Below are positions 37,670 through 38,195 of a stretch of 38,195 nt of DNA, one piece after another. How positions within the stretch are numbered: the stretch's first letter is position 1; each line of letters opens with the position of its first letter. The notes under the pieces are model-generated. The model had not been told where the DNA came from, did no database searches, and saw only the letters and a list, made by a program, of their open reading frames with translations. The DNA comes from Rhodovibrionaceae bacterium (GTDB lineage Bacteria > Pseudomonadota > Alphaproteobacteria > Kiloniellales > DSM-21159). Location of the stretch: NCBI GenBank assembly GCA_028282405.1, contig JANQIA010000059.1:1-38195 (forward strand), in the 5' to 3' direction. A program made the translations under genes and the position numbers.

Positions 37670-38195
37670 GTCTGGAAAGAAGTTATCAAAAAGAACGATT
37701 GCTCAGCCTGGTGTCGGGTCCGGTAAGACGGTCTCGCGCCGTTCCGTGGTCAAGGCGGTCGGTGTCGCCGGTGGCGCTGCGGCGCTCGGCTTTCCGGCGC
37801 CGTTCGTAAACGCTGCTCAGAAAGAGATTCGTTTCCTCAACGGTGAACCCACCGTCGAGAGCGTGCGGGCGATGAAAGTCGCGGCCGCGCAGTACGAGAA
37901 GGAAACCGGCGTCAAGGTCCAGATGGACACGGTCCCGGTCGGCAAGGCCTTCGAAAAGCTGCAGACCGGTATCAAGGCCGGCCGGCCATACGACATCGGC
38001 ACCCTGTTCTTCATCGGTGACGTTGTGCTTCTGGCCAGCGAGGGGCAGCTCGCTCCGCTGAACGAGATCATCGAGCAGTACGAGTGGGGGCCGAATATCC
38101 TCTTCCCGATCGACGGGAACTACTACTGGTACCCCTACGACTACAATCTCTGTTGGATCAACTATCGCCGCGATCTCTACGACAAGCATGGCCTC
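37662..38195 (+). CDS. Extracellular solute-binding protein of the ABC transporter, Tat signal, truncated by the window end
   Basis: [67 protein letters not shown]... is open to the last base. GGAGG SD upstream of ATG 37662. Absent from the ORF track because no stop is reached. Confidence 0.88.
   Translation, partial: MAKSGKKLSKRTIAQPGVGSGKTVSRRSVVKAVGVAGGAAALGFPAPFVNAAQKEIRFLNGEPTVESVRAMKVAAAQYEKETGVKVQMDTVPVGKAFEKLQTGIKAGRPYDIGTLFFIGDVVLLASEGQLAPLNEIIEQYEWGPNILFPIDGNYYWYPYDYNLCWINYRRDLYDKHGL

Overview
This is a GC-rich, probably alphaproteobacterial, chromosomal window. The organism assignment is an inference from gene content and codon bias. The core content is pyrE, thiE, a crotonase, a GST, ilvC, leuA, the complete mreB-mreC-mreD-mrdA-rodA cell-shape cluster and tRNA-Lys(CTT). 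The accessory content is: a RES/Xre-type toxin-antitoxin pair; a creatinase downstream of an uncharacterised small ORF; a DUF6064/hydrolase pair; a Tat-exported aldo/keto reductase; a catabolic module of about 8.5 kb (two DHDPS-family enzymes, FCD-GntR regulator, TRAP transporter, P5CR-like reductase, aldehyde dehydrogenase) between the tRNA and an IS481-type remnant; a tripartite tricarboxylate (TctCBA) transporter; a convergent pair of exported serine proteases; and a MocR regulator divergent from an enolase-superfamily/ABC sugar-transporter operon cut off by the window end. The most interesting signals are not in the ORF track. (1) A Leu-rich 39-codon leader peptide precedes leuA. Its CTC-CTC-CTC-CTT run is complementary to the leuA Shine-Dalgarno, and no U-tract terminator is evident. 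(2) A nested multi-hairpin 5' leader precedes the small ORF at 5760, with a 10-bp closing helix that runs into the SD. (3) A second SD-sequestering hairpin lies directly upstream of the creatinase. (4) Operator-like repeats occur in the MocR/enolase intergenic region. All structure claims come from reading complementarity by eye. No folding, alignment or database search was run.
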